64,000 bases of DNA from Streptomyces sp. JHA26 (GCF_002005565.1 NZ_BDJC01000004.1:164485-228484); one strand, 5' to 3'; shown: positions 51,129 to 60,363, numbered from the stretch's first letter. Numbers and translations: made by a program. The notes: generated by a model not told the origin, from the sequence alone.

Positions 51129-52795
51129 ACGGCGCCCCCGACCCCCGGTCCGCCCACCGGGGCGGGTGCCGCCGCACCGGGGCCGGCGGCGTCCAGCGGC
51201 AGCCGTGCCTCGAAGCGGGCGCCGCCCTCGTCGGCCTCCGTCACGGTCAGCGTGCCCCCGTGGCGGTGCACCGCCTGGTGGACCAGTGCGAGACCCAGGC
51301 CCCGTCCCCCCGGCCCGGCCGGCTTGGTCGAGAAACCCCGCTGGAAGAGCAGGCCGGCGTGGGCCGGATCGACGCCCGCGCCGGTGTCCGAGACCCGCAG
51401 CACCAGCTCCGCCCCGGCCCCCGCCCCGGCCGTGTCCGTGTACGCCGCCACCGTCACCCGCGAGGGCACCCGGCCCTGGGCCGCGTCCACCGCGTTGTCG
51501 ATCAGGTTGCCCAGGATCGTCACCAGGTCCCGGGCGGGCAGGGACGGCGGCAGCAGCCCGTCGTCCAGCCGGCTGTCCTGCGACACCACCAGTTCCACTC
51601 CCCGCTCGTTCGCCTGTGCCGTCTTGCCCAGCAGCAGCGCGGCCAGCACCGGCTCGCCCACCGCCGCCACCACCTGGTCGGTGAGCGCCTGCGCCAGCTC
51701 CAGCTCGGCCGTCGCGAAGTCCACCGCCTCCTCGGCGCGCCCCAGCTCGATCAGCGAGACGACCGTGTGCAGCCGGTTGGCGGCCTCGTGCGCCTGCGAG
51801 CGCAGCGCCTGGGTGAAGCCGCGCTCCGAGTCCAGTTCGCCCATCAGCGACTGCAGCTCGGTGACGTCGCGCAGGGTCACCACCGTGCCCCGGCGCTCAC
51901 CGCCCGAGACCGGCGAGGTGTTCACCACCAGCACCCGCTCGGCCGTCAGGTGCACCTCGTCCACCCGGGGCTCCGACGCCAGCAGCGCCCCCGTCAGCTG
52001 CGCCGGCAGGCCCAGGTCGGCGACCGGGGTGCCGACCACGTCGCCGCCCACGCCGAGCAGCTCCCGCCCGCCGTCGTTGATCAGCGCGACACGGTACTGC
52101 CAGTCCAGCATCAGCAGCCCCTCCCGTACCGCGTGCAGCGCCGCCTGATGGTAGTCGTGCATGCGGCTGAGCTCGTCCGCGTTCATGCCGTGGGTGTGCC
52201 GGCGCAACCGCGCGTTGATCACGTACGTGCCGACCGCGCCCAGCACCAGGGCACCGACCGCGACCCCGAGCAGGGCCGTCAGCTGGTCCTGCACCCGCTT
52301 GCTGATCTCCTCGACCTTGATCCCGGCGCTGACCAGGCCGACGACCCGTCCGTCGTCCCGCACGGGGGTGACCGCCCGGACCGACGGCCCGAGCGTCCCC
52401 GTGTAGGTCTCGGTGAACGTCTCGCCGCGCTGCGCACGCTCGATGTGGCCCTGGAAGGGACGGCCGATCTGCTGCGGCTCGGGGTGGGTCCAGCGGATCC
52501 CCCGCGGGGACATGATCGTGACGAAGTCGACGTCGGTGTCCCGCATGACGCGCACCGCGTACGGCTGGAGCCGTGCCGTCGGGTCGGGGGTGCCGACGGC
52601 CTCCGACACGAACGGCGAGTCGGCGATCGACAGCGCCACCGACCTGGCCTGACGCCCCGCCGCATCCTCGGCCTGCCCCCGGTCGCCGAGGTAGGCGAAC
52701 AGCGCGTACCCGGCGACGACGACCGCGATGAGCACGGCCTGCATCGCGAAGAGCTGACCGGCCAGGCTGCGGGGTCCGGGGACGCTGAGGCGCAT
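51125..52795 (-). CDS. CitA/DcuS-type sensor histidine kinase
   Basis: 556-aa sensor. Helix 1 about 13-37; extracytoplasmic PAS-like sensor about 38-170 with the carboxylate-type segments RVMRDTDVDFVTIMSPRGIRWTHPEPQQIGRPF and GRVVGLVSAGIKVEEI; helix 2 about 172-195; cytoplasmic PAS about 213-315; Spo0B-type histidine box with His336 (LRSQAHEAANRLHTVVSLIELG); HATPase with NLIDNAVDAA and GGRGLGLALVHQAVHRHGG. ATG 52795 gives MRLSVPGPRSLAGQLF; the TTG at 52840 is less likely. Senses an extracellular carboxylate, by family. Confidence 0.94.
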   Translation of the reverse strand: MRLSVPGPRSLAGQLFAMQAVLIAVVVAGYALFAYLGDRGQAEDAAGRQARSVALSIADSPFVSEAVGTPDPTARLQPYAVRVMRDTDVDFVTIMSPRGIRWTHPEPQQIGRPFQGHIERAQRGETFTETYTGTLGPSVRAVTPVRDDGRVVGLVSAGIKVEEISKRVQDQLTALLGVAVGALVLGAVGTYVINARLRRHTHGMNADELSRMHDYHQAALHAVREGLLMLDWQYRVALINDGGRELLGVGGDVVGTPVADLGLPAQLTGALLASEPRVDEVHLTAERVLVVNTSPVSGGERRGTVVTLRDVTELQSLMGELDSERGFTQALRSQAHEAANRLHTVVSLIELGRAEEAVDFATAELELAQALTDQVVAAVGEPVLAALLLGKTAQANERGVELVVSQDSRLDDGLLPPSLPARDLVTILGNLIDNAVDAAQGRVPSRVTVAAYTDTAGAGAGAELVLRVSDTGAGVDPAHAGLLFQRGFSTKPAGPGGRGLGLALVHQAVHRHGGTLTVTEADEGGARFEARLPLDAAGPGAAAPAPVGGPGVGGAV

Positions 52796-52949
52796 GCCGC
52801 AAGTGTCTCTCCTGGCTGATTGCGAACTAAATGAACACAAGGGTGACCGCGCTCACAGGGCAGGAGATAGTCTCCGCATCCCCCAACCGAACCGCCCGGA
52901 CGTGAGCCGCACGCCGGTGATGCCGACGACGTCGTCAAGGAGGGCCGCC

Positions 52950-54338
52950 GTGACCAGCGCAGCCGATACGGCACCTGCCGCACCCCAAGCCAAGCGGGAC
53001 CGCACGCACTACCTCTACATCGCGGTGATCGTCGCGGTCGCCCTCGGCATCGCCGTCGGCCTGATCGCCCCCGACTTCGCGGTCGAGCTGAAGCCGATCG
53101 GCACCGGCTTCGTGAACCTGATCAAGATGATGATCTCGCCGATCATCTTCTGCACGATCGTGCTCGGCATCGGTTCGGTCCGCAAGGCGGCGAAGGTCGG
53201 CGCGGTGGGCGGCATCGCCCTCGCCTACTTCATGGTGATGTCGATGGTCGCCCTGGCGATCGGCCTGATCGTCGGCAACATCCTGGACCCGGGCACCGGC
53301 CTCGCGGTCACCGACGCCGTCAAGGAGACCGGTCACGCGCAGGTCGACGCCGAGGCCAAGGACACCACCGAGTTCCTGCTCGGCATCATCCCGACCACGA
53401 TCGTCTCGGCGTTCACCGAGGGCGAGGTCCTGCAGACCCTGCTGGTCGCCCTGCTCTGCGGCTTCGCGCTCCAGGCGATGGGCGAGGCCGGCCGGCCCGT
53501 ACTGCGCGGCGTCGAGCACATCCAGCGCCTGGTCTTCCGCGTCCTCGCCATGATCATGTGGGCGGCGCCGGTCGGCGCGTTCGGCGCGATGGCGGCGGTG
53601 ACCGGTTCGGCCGGTGTGGACGCCCTGAAGAGCCTGGCCGTGCTGATGCTCGGCTTCTACGTCACCTGCATCCTGTTCGTCGTCGTGGTGCTGGGCGCCC
53701 TGCTGAAGATCTGCACCGGCGTCAACGCGCTCTCGCTCTTCAAGTACCTGGGCCGCGAGTTCCTGCTGATCCTGTCCACGTCCTCCTCCGAGTCGGCGCT
53801 GCCCCGTCTCATCGCCAAGATGGAGCACCTGGGCGTCAGCAAGCCGGTGGTCGGCATCACCGTCCCGACCGGCTACTCCTTCAACCTCGACGGCACCATG
53901 ATCTACATGACCATGGCCTCGCTGTTCATCGCCGACGCCATGGGCACGCCGATGTCGATCGGTGAGCAGATCCCGCTGCTGCTGTTCCTGTTCGTCGCCT
54001 CCAAGGGCGCCGCCGGCGTCACCGGCGCGGGCCTCGCGACGCTGGCCGGCGGTCTCCAGTCGCACAAGCCCGCCCTGGTCGACGGCATCGGCCTGATCGT
54101 CGGCATCGACCGCTTCATGAGCGAGGCCCGCGCCCTGACCAACTTCGCGGGCAACGCGGTGGCCACCGTCCTGATCGGCACCTGGACCAAGGAGATCGAC
54201 AAGGAGCGGGTCGCCGAGGTGCTGGCCGGGCGGGTCCCGTTCGACGAGCGGACGCTCCTCGACGACGGGCACGGCGGCGACGACACCCCGGCGCAGCTGC
54301 CCGAGCAGGGCGGCGAGAAGGAACTGGCGAAGGCCTGA
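52950..54338 (+). CDS. dctA: C4-dicarboxylate/cation symporter (DctA family)
   Basis: 462-aa DAACS transporter importing dicarboxylates (or glutamate-like solutes) with cations. Eight or so helices plus two hairpins; signatures ILSTSSSESALPRLIAKMEHLG (HP1 serine motif), VPTGYSFNLDGTMIYMTMASLFIADAMG (helix 7), FLFVASKGAAGVTGAGLATLAGGL (HP2) and GIDRFMSEARALTNFAGNAVA (helix 8) are intact. GTG 52950 has AAGGAGGG 5 nt upstream; the frame extends 52 codons further without a better site. Divergent from its likely controlling two-component system. Confidence 0.93.
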   Translation: MTSAADTAPAAPQAKRDRTHYLYIAVIVAVALGIAVGLIAPDFAVELKPIGTGFVNLIKMMISPIIFCTIVLGIGSVRKAAKVGAVGGIALAYFMVMSMVALAIGLIVGNILDPGTGLAVTDAVKETGHAQVDAEAKDTTEFLLGIIPTTIVSAFTEGEVLQTLLVALLCGFALQAMGEAGRPVLRGVEHIQRLVFRVLAMIMWAAPVGAFGAMAAVTGSAGVDALKSLAVLMLGFYVTCILFVVVVLGALLKICTGVNALSLFKYLGREFLLILSTSSSESALPRLIAKMEHLGVSKPVVGITVPTGYSFNLDGTMIYMTMASLFIADAMGTPMSIGEQIPLLLFLFVASKGAAGVTGAGLATLAGGLQSHKPALVDGIGLIVGIDRFMSEARALTNFAGNAVATVLIGTWTKEIDKERVAEVLAGRVPFDERTLLDDGHGGDDTPAQLPEQGGEKELAKA

Positions 54339-54359
54339 CGCCCGCTCCGCACCGACCCC

Positions 54360-54395
54360 GGGCGGCTGAGAGCTCCCCCCATTGCTCAGCCGCCC
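54360..54395 (+). terminator. Terminator of dctA
   Basis: Perfect 11-bp stem GGGCGGCTGAG/CTCAGCCGCCC (54360-54370 with 54385-54395) and 14-nt loop, followed by a pyrimidine-rich tract. Confidence 0.8.
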
Positions 54396-54407
54396 GGCCC
54401 TTCCTCA

Positions 54408-54459
54408 CCTTCTCCTCCTCTTCCCTCCCCTCCCCTCTCCTCCCTCCTCTTTCCTCCTT
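54408..54459 (+). repeat. 52-nt pure pyrimidine tract
   Basis: Only C and T on the plus strand; with one A at 54407 it extends to 54398 (62 nt). It lies between the dctA terminator and the MerR promoter. In RNA this would be unstructured and Rho- or protein-binding; as DNA it could form a triplex. Confidence 0.8.
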
Positions 54460-54488
54460 GCCTTGACGTCGGCGTCAAGGCTTACGTT
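54458..54488 (+). promoter_or_regulatory. MerR-type promoter with operator in 19-bp spacer
   Basis: -35 TTGCCT (54458-54463) and -10 TACGTT (54483-54488) are 19 bp apart, the stretched spacing of MerR-activated promoters. The palindrome CCTTGACG-N4-CGTCAAGG (54461-54480) fills the spacer. ATG 54496 follows the -10 by 7 nt, so the transcript should be leaderless. Confidence 0.75.
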
Positions 54489-54495
54489 CGTCCTC

Positions 54496-54924
54496 ATGCG
54501 AATCGGTGAGCTGGCCGCACGCGCCGGGACCACGACGCGGACGCTGCGGTACTACGAGTCACGCGGACTGCTGCCCGCGCGGCGGGACGCCCACGGGCAC
54601 CGGACCTACGACGAGCGCGACGTGAAGCTGCTGGAGCAGATCAGGACGCTGCGCGACTTCGGGTTCGACCTGGAGGAGACCCGGCCCTTCGTGGAGTGTC
54701 TGCGGGCCGGACACCCGGAGGGGGACGCGTGCCCGGCGTCGCTCGCGGTCTACCGCCGCAAGCTGGCGGAGCTGGACGCGCTGATCGGCGAGCTGCGGGG
54801 CGTGCGCGCGACGGTCGCGGCCCAGCTGGCGCGGGCCGAGCGGGTGACGGCGGCCCTCGCCGCCGAGGCGCTGGTTCCGGGGGGTCCGGAACCCGGATGC
54901 GAACTGGGAGGGCAGACGTGGTGA
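54496..54924 (+). CDS. MerR-family transcriptional regulator
   Basis: 142-aa regulator: RIGELAARAGTTTRTLRYYESRGLLPARRDAHGHRTYDERDVKLLEQIRTLRDFGFDLEETRPFVECL, the full MerR winged helix; then a dimerisation helix (RRKLAELDALIGELRGVRATVAAQL). Cys residues lie in VECLRAGHPEGDACPAS, spaced unlike the SoxR iron-sulfur cluster, so a redox or metal role is only possible. The gene overlaps the thioredoxin start. Autoregulation through the spacer palindrome is likely. Confidence 0.92.
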   Translation: MRIGELAARAGTTTRTLRYYESRGLLPARRDAHGHRTYDERDVKLLEQIRTLRDFGFDLEETRPFVECLRAGHPEGDACPASLAVYRRKLAELDALIGELRGVRATVAAQLARAERVTAALAAEALVPGGPEPGCELGGQTW

Positions 54925-55253
54925 TCAGGACAGCAGGCGTGGCGGAGGTGACGGACGCCGACTTCGAGGCGGAGGTGCTCGGCTCGGATCTGCCGGTGCT
55001 CGTCGAGTTCACGGCCGACTGGTGCGGCCCCTGCCGGCAGCTGGCGCCGGTGCTGCGCGACATCGCCGCCGAGGAGGACGGCCGGCTGCGGGTGGTGCAG
55101 CTGGACGTGGACCGCAATCCGCAGACCACGGTGGCGTACGGCGTGCTGTCGATGCCGACGCTCATGGTGTTCCGGGAGGGTGAGCCGGTGAGGTCGATGG
55201 TGGGCGCCCGGCCCAAGCGGCGGCTGCTGGAGGAGCTGTCCGACGTGCTGTGA
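54918..55253 (+). CDS. trxA: Thioredoxin
   Basis: 111-aa thioredoxin: VLVEFTADWCGPCRQLAPVLRDIAAEE with active site C36-G-P-C39, LDVDRNPQTTVAYGVLSMPTLMVFREGEPV with cis-Pro, and the C-terminal helix. General protein disulfide reductase. GTG 54918 has GGGAGGG 5 nt upstream; GTG 54921 is the next codon. It overlaps the MerR stop, so the MerR protein and thioredoxin are coupled, suggesting redox-responsive expression. Confidence 0.94.
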   Translation: MVIRTAGVAEVTDADFEAEVLGSDLPVLVEFTADWCGPCRQLAPVLRDIAAEEDGRLRVVQLDVDRNPQTTVAYGVLSMPTLMVFREGEPVRSMVGARPKRRLLEELSDVL

Positions 55254-55266
55254 TCCCGCCGACAGA

Positions 55267-55304
55267 AGAAATCCCCCGAGCGCAATTGCGCTCGGGGGAT
55301 TTCT
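55267..55304 (+). terminator. Terminator of merR-trxA operon
   Basis: A perfect 38-nt palindrome (centre GCGCAATTGCGC) 13 nt after the stop. Its outer arms are AGAAAT/ATTTCT, giving a T-rich 3' side unusual for this GC-rich genome. Confidence 0.88.
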
Positions 55305-55321
55305 TTGCGTATATTCGATGA

Positions 55322-55351
55322 TTCGTGACTTCAGGAAAAAGGTGTCACGAA
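55322..55351. promoter_or_regulatory. Inverted repeat upstream of helicase gene
   Basis: TTCGTGAC (55322-55329) and GTCACGAA (55344-55351) are exact reverse complements 14 nt apart, about 20-50 bp before the helD start and next to a TATATG -10-like box (55370-55375). Candidate operator. Confidence 0.55.
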
Positions 55352-55372
55352 GAAGTTCACTGAGCACAGTAT

Positions 55373-57640
55373 ATGTGGGCGGGAGTGGCATTGTCAAACA
55401 ACGAATTTCCGGACGATGAATTGCGGCAGGAACAGGAATTCATCGACGGGCTGTACGCGCGCGTGGACGCGCTGCGCGGCGACACCGAGGTCTCGGTCAC
55501 GGACGCGCTCGCGCAGGGCAACACCCCCATGCAGGCCAGACTGGAGCGGGACATCCTGGTCGCCGAGCGCTCCGGGCTGCTCGCCGCGCTCAACGCGGTG
55601 GACGGCTCCCTGTGCTTCGGCCGGATCGACCTCGCCTCCGGGGAGGCCCACCACATCGGCCGCATCGGCCTGCGCGCCGACGACGCCGAACGCACCCCGG
55701 TCCTGATCGACTGGCGGGCCGACGTCGCCCGCCCCTTCTACCTGGCGACCGGCCACACCCCGATGGGCCTGCGCCGCCGCCGGCACATCGCGAGCGAGGG
55801 CCGCCGCGTCACCGCCCTGCACGACGAGATCCTCGACCTCGGCGACGAGACCCGCACCGGCCACGAGGACCCGTCGGGCGACGCCGTGCTGCTCGCCGCG
55901 CTGAACTCCGCGCGCACCGGCCGCATGGGCGACATCGTGCAGACCATCCAGGCCGACCAGGACCGCATCATCCGCGCCCCGCACCGCGGCGTGCTGGTCG
56001 TCGAGGGCGGCCCCGGCACCGGCAAGACCGCCGTCGCCCTGCACCGCGCCGCCTACCTGCTCTACGAGCACCGCGAACTGCTCGCCAAGCGCGCCGTCCT
56101 CATCGTCGGCCCCAACCCGGCCTTCCTCGGCTACATCGGCGAGGTCCTGCCCTCCCTGGGCGAGACCGGGGTGCTCCTCGCGACCGTCGGCGAGCTGTTC
56201 CCCGGCGTGAAGGCCACCACCACGGACACCCCCGAGGCGGCGGCCGTCAAGGGCCGGGCCGACATGGCCGACGTCCTCGCCGAGGTGGTCCGCGACCGGC
56301 AGGCGCTGCCCGACCCGGTCATCGCGATCGAGCACGACCGTGACGTCCTCATGCTCGACGACGGCCTGGTCGGCGTCGCCCGCGAACGCACCCGCGCCAC
56401 GGGACTGCCCCACAACGTGGCCCGCGAGCACTTCGAGGGCCACATCCTCAACACCCTCACCGACATGGTCGCCGAACGCATCGGCACCGACCCCTACGAC
56501 GGCACCAACCTCCTCGACCCCAGCGACATCACCCAGATCCGCGACGAACTCGCCGAGAACCCCGAGGTCTGGGCCGCCGTCGACCGGCTCTGGCCCCGGC
56601 TCGCCCCGCAGCGACTGGTCGCCGACTTCCTCGCCGCGCCGGAGGCCTTCCTCACCGCCGAGGACGCCGCCGCCGTGCGCCGCCCGGTGACCCGGCACTG
56701 GACCGTCGCCGACGTCCCCCTGCTGGACGAGGCGGCCGAACTGCTCGGAGTGGACGACCGGATCGCCCGTACCCGCGCCGAACGCGAGCGGGCGGAGCAG
56801 ATCGCCTACGCGCAGGGCGTGCTCGACGTGTCGTACGCCTCCCGAACGTACGAGTTCGAGGACAAGGACGAGGAGGACGCCGAGGTCCTGCTCGCGCACG
56901 ACATCATCGACGCCGAGCGGTTCGCCGAGCGCCAGGAGGAGGAGGACCACCGCAGCGCCGCCGAGCGCGCCGCGGCCGACCGCACCTGGGCGTTCGGGCA
57001 CATCATCGTCGACGAGGCGCAGGAACTGTCCCCGATGGCGTGGCGGCTGCTGATGCGCCGCTGCCCGACCCGCTCCATGACCCTGGTCGGCGACCCGGCG
57101 CAGACCGCGGAGGCGGCCGGCGTCGGCTCCTGGTCGAAGATCCTCGCCCCCTACGTCGAGGACCGCTGGGAGCACACCCGGCTCGGCGTCAACTACCGCA
57201 CCCCGGCCGAGATCATGGACCTGGCGGCGGCCGTCGTCCGCGCCGAGGACCCGGAGTTCGCCCCGCCGAGCTCGGTGCGCTCCACGGGCGTACGGCCCTG
57301 GATCCGCGCCGCCGACGACCTCCCGGCCGCCGTCGCCGAGGCCGCCCGGGAGCTGACCCCCGACGAGGGCCGCCTCGCCGTCATCGCCCCGCGCGCACTG
57401 CACCGGGCGCTCGCGGCCCGGCTGGACGGCGTCACGGCGGGCACCGAGCCCGACCTGACCCGGCAGGTCGTCCTCCTCGACCCGCGCCAGTCCAAGGGCC
57501 TGGAGTTCGACTCCGTCCTGGTCGTCGAGCCCGGCCGCTACGGCACGAGCGACCTCTACGTGGCCCTCACCCGGGCCACCCAGCGGCTCGGCGTCCTGCA
57601 CACCGAGCCGCTGCCGAAGGGCCTGGCGGACGCGGCCTGA
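55373..57640 (+). CDS. HelD-like RNA polymerase-associated helicase (UvrD superfamily)
   Basis: 755-aa superfamily 1 ATPase. An N-terminal charged coiled coil (NNEFPDDELRQEQEFIDGLYARVDAL) is the arm that enters the RNA polymerase secondary channel in HelD proteins. Walker A GGPGTGKT at 212-219, Walker B HIIVDEAQELSP, motif III LVGDPAQT, VNYRTPAEI, and C-terminal SKGLEFDSVLVVEP and LYVALTRATQRL. HelD removes stalled RNA polymerase, and actinobacterial relatives protect against rifampicin. ATG 55373 overlaps a -10-like box; GTG 55385 or TTG 55391 (GGGAG 5 nt upstream) may be the true start. Confidence 0.9.
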   Translation: MWAGVALSNNEFPDDELRQEQEFIDGLYARVDALRGDTEVSVTDALAQGNTPMQARLERDILVAERSGLLAALNAVDGSLCFGRIDLASGEAHHIGRIGLRADDAERTPVLIDWRADVARPFYLATGHTPMGLRRRRHIASEGRRVTALHDEILDLGDETRTGHEDPSGDAVLLAALNSARTGRMGDIVQTIQADQDRIIRAPHRGVLVVEGGPGTGKTAVALHRAAYLLYEHRELLAKRAVLIVGPNPAFLGYIGEVLPSLGETGVLLATVGELFPGVKATTTDTPEAAAVKGRADMADVLAEVVRDRQALPDPVIAIEHDRDVLMLDDGLVGVARERTRATGLPHNVAREHFEGHILNTLTDMVAERIGTDPYDGTNLLDPSDITQIRDELAENPEVWAAVDRLWPRLAPQRLVADFLAAPEAFLTAEDAAAVRRPVTRHWTVADVPLLDEAAELLGVDDRIARTRAERERAEQIAYAQGVLDVSYASRTYEFEDKDEEDAEVLLAHDIIDAERFAERQEEEDHRSAAERAAADRTWAFGHIIVDEAQELSPMAWRLLMRRCPTRSMTLVGDPAQTAEAAGVGSWSKILAPYVEDRWEHTRLGVNYRTPAEIMDLAAAVVRAEDPEFAPPSSVRSTGVRPWIRAADDLPAAVAEAARELTPDEGRLAVIAPRALHRALAARLDGVTAGTEPDLTRQVVLLDPRQSKGLEFDSVLVVEPGRYGTSDLYVALTRATQRLGVLHTEPLPKGLADAA

Positions 57641-57643
57641 GCG

Positions 57644-60322
57644 TCAGGCCGGGCGCAGCCACACCGTCGCCAGGGGCGGCAGGGTCAGCCGGATGCTCGC
57701 CGGCCGGCCGTGCCATCCCTGCGGCTCCGGCTTCACCGGGCCGGGATTGCGCACGTCGCCGCCCCCGTAACGGGCGGCGTCGGTGTTGAGGACCTCGTGC
57801 CAGGCGGGCACCTCGTCGGGGACGCCGAGCCGGTAGTCGGTGCGGACGACCGGCGCGAAGTGGGACACCGCCAGCAGCGGGGCGCCGTCCGCGTCGCACC
57901 GCAGGAACGCGAGGACGTTGTCCTCGGCGGCGTCCCCGACCACCCACGAGAAACCGGCGGGGTGGGTGTCCCGCTGCCACAGCGCGGGCGTGTCCCGGTA
58001 GACGGTGTTCAGATCGCGGACCAGGTCCAGCACGCCCCGGTGGTCGGCCGCCGCCCCGTACTGGGGATCGAGCAGCCACCAGTCGGGGCCGCGTTCCTCG
58101 GACCACTCGGCGCCCTGCGCGAACTCCTGCCCCATGAACAGCAGCTGCTTGCCGGGGTGGGCCCACATGAAGCCCAGGTACGCCCGCTCGTTCGCCCGCT
58201 GCTGCCACCAGTCGCCCGGCATCTTCGACACCAGCGACTTCTTGCCGTGCACCACCTCGTCGTGCGATATCGGCAGCACGTAGTTCTCGCTGTACGCGTA
58301 CACCATGGAGAAGGTCATCTCGCCGTGGTGGTACGTGCGGTGCACCGGCTCGTGGCTCATGTACTGGAGCGAGTCGTGCATCCAGCCCATGTTCCACTTC
58401 AGCCCGAAGCCGAGGCCGCCGAAGCCGCTGGGACCCTTGTGGTGCGTGGCCCGCGTGACCCCGTCCCAGGCCGTGGACTCCTCGGCGACGGTCACCACGC
58501 CCGGCACCCGCCGGTACACCGTCGCGTTCATCTCCTGCAGGAACGCCACCGCGTCCAGGTTCTCCCGGCCGCCGTGCTCGTTCGGCGTCCACCGGCCCGG
58601 CTCGCGCGAGTAGTCCAGGTACAGCATCGAGGCGACCGCGTCCACGCGCAGCCCGTCGATGTGGAACTCCTCGCACCAGTAGACGGCGTTGGCGACCAGG
58701 AAGTTGCGCACCTCGCGGCGCCCGAAGTCGAACTCCAGCGTCCCCCAGTCCGGGTGCGCGGCCCGGAGCGGATCGGAGTGCTCGTACAGCGGACGCCCGT
58801 CGAACTCGGCCAGCGCCCAGTCGTCGCGCGGGAAGTGCGCCGGCACCCAGTCCATCAGGACGCCGATGCCGGCCTGGTGCAACCGGTCGACCAGGTACTT
58901 GAAGTCGTCGGGCTCGCCGAGCCGGGCCGTGGGCGCGTAGAAGCCGGTGACCTGGTAGCCCCACGAGCCGCCGAAGGGGTGCTCGGCGACCGGCATCAGT
59001 TCGACGTGCGTGAAGCCGAGGTCCTTGACGTACGCGGGCAGTTGATCCGCCAGCTCGCGGTACGACAGCCCCGGCCGCCAGGACGGCAGGTGGACCTCGT
59101 ACACCGACATCGGGGCCTCGTGCGCGGGCACGCCGGCGCGTGAGGCCAGCCACGCGTCGTCGCCCCAGGTGTAGTCCGAGGCGTACACGACGGAGGACGT
59201 GGCCGGCGGCACCTCCGTGCGGCGGGCCAGCGGGTCGGCGCGGAAGGTGCGCGAGCCGTCGGGCCGGGTGATCTCGAACTTGTACAGTTCGCCCGCGCCG
59301 ACGCCGGGCAGGAACACCTCCCACACGCCGGTCCCGCCGAGCGACCGCATGGGGTGGCCGGTGCCGTCCCAGAAGTTGAAGCCGCCGGCGACCCGCACCC
59401 CGCGCGCGTTCGGCGCCCACACCGCGAAGCGGGTGCCGGCCACTCCCTGGTGGGTCGTCGGGTGCGCGCCGAGCGCCTGCCACAGCTGCTCGTGCCGGCC
59501 CTCGCCGATCAGGTGCAGGTCCAGGTCGCCCAGCGTGGGCAGGAAGCGGTAGGGGTCCTCGGTCTCCTGGACCGTCCCCTGGTAGGCGACGAGGAGCCGG
59601 TAGGCGGGGACCTCGTCGAGCGGCAGCAGACCCGAGAAGAAGCCGTCCCCGTCGTGGTGCAGCTCGGCGCGCAGCTCCCCGGCCAGGACGGTCACGGCGA
59701 GCGCGTACGGCCGGAACACCCGGACGGCGACTCCGCCGGGCACCGGGTGCGCGCCGAGCACGGAGTGCGGGTCGTGGTGCGTGCCGGCCAGCAGCCGCTC
59801 CCGGTCGGTCGTGTCGAGGGCGGGGGCGGCCTCGGCGGTCGCCCTCCCGGCCGGGGGCCGACGGGCCGCGGTCTTCCGCGCGACCGCCTTCCTGGCGGGC
59901 GTCCCCTGCGCGAGCGTGCTCTTCGCGGCCGCGTCCTTCGCCACGGTCTTCTTGACGGCCGTCTTCTCGGCGGCTGTCTTCTTCGCGGCCGTCTTTTTGG
60001 CAGCTGTCTCCCTCGCGGCCGTTTTCTTCGCCGCCGGCTGCTTCGTGGCCGCGGTTTTCTTCGCTGCCGGCTCCCTCGTGGCCGCGGTCTTCCTCGCGGT
60101 CGTCTTCTTGACTGCCGGCTGCTTCGTGGCCGCGGTTTTCTTCGCCGCCGGCTCCCTCGTGGCCGCCGTCTTCTTCACGGTCGCCGGTTCGGCGGACGCC
60201 GGTTTCGCGGGGGTCTTCTTCGCCACCCTCTTCTTCTGAGGGGCCGCCGCCTTCTTCGCGGCGCGCTGCTCCTCGGCCGTCTTCTTCGGATCAGGACCGC
60301 TGGACGGGGGGCGGGGGGTCAC
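57644..60322 (-). CDS. glgB: 1,4-alpha-glucan branching enzyme with lysine-rich N-terminal extension
   Basis: 892-aa GH13 enzyme making alpha-1,6 branches in glycogen-like glucan. Residues 1-168 are a Lys/Ala/Thr extension with about 33 Lys and KKTAA-type repeats, resembling histone H1/HU tails. From 170 come the N-terminal GlgB domain ([22 protein letters not shown]), CBM48 ([26 protein letters not shown]), and the barrel with nucleophile [20 protein letters not shown], acid [12 protein letters not shown] and [17 protein letters not shown] 60322 has AGGAGG 8 nt upstream. Last gene of the glgE-treS-pep2-glgB cluster. Confidence 0.95.
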   Translation of the reverse strand: MTPRPPSSGPDPKKTAEEQRAAKKAAAPQKKRVAKKTPAKPASAEPATVKKTAATREPAAKKTAATKQPAVKKTTARKTAATREPAAKKTAATKQPAAKKTAARETAAKKTAAKKTAAEKTAVKKTVAKDAAAKSTLAQGTPARKAVARKTAARRPPAGRATAEAAPALDTTDRERLLAGTHHDPHSVLGAHPVPGGVAVRVFRPYALAVTVLAGELRAELHHDGDGFFSGLLPLDEVPAYRLLVAYQGTVQETEDPYRFLPTLGDLDLHLIGEGRHEQLWQALGAHPTTHQGVAGTRFAVWAPNARGVRVAGGFNFWDGTGHPMRSLGGTGVWEVFLPGVGAGELYKFEITRPDGSRTFRADPLARRTEVPPATSSVVYASDYTWGDDAWLASRAGVPAHEAPMSVYEVHLPSWRPGLSYRELADQLPAYVKDLGFTHVELMPVAEHPFGGSWGYQVTGFYAPTARLGEPDDFKYLVDRLHQAGIGVLMDWVPAHFPRDDWALAEFDGRPLYEHSDPLRAAHPDWGTLEFDFGRREVRNFLVANAVYWCEEFHIDGLRVDAVASMLYLDYSREPGRWTPNEHGGRENLDAVAFLQEMNATVYRRVPGVVTVAEESTAWDGVTRATHHKGPSGFGGLGFGLKWNMGWMHDSLQYMSHEPVHRTYHHGEMTFSMVYAYSENYVLPISHDEVVHGKKSLVSKMPGDWWQQRANERAYLGFMWAHPGKQLLFMGQEFAQGAEWSEERGPDWWLLDPQYGAAADHRGVLDLVRDLNTVYRDTPALWQRDTHPAGFSWVVGDAAEDNVLAFLRCDADGAPLLAVSHFAPVVRTDYRLGVPDEVPAWHEVLNTDAARYGGGDVRNPGPVKPEPQGWHGRPASIRLTLPPLATVWLRPA
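60034..60166 (-). repeat. 81-bp in-frame tandem duplication in glgB 5' end
   Basis: About 50 bp starting near GGCTGCTTCGTGGCCGCGG (60036) recurs 81 bp later at 60117. In protein this is [16 protein letters not shown] twice, 27 residues apart, within the lysine-rich extension. It suggests expansion by slippage or recombination. Confidence 0.75.
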
Positions 60323-60363
60323 GGGCGGAGCCTCCTGGATGACGAGCGAGCGGGAAACGGGGG

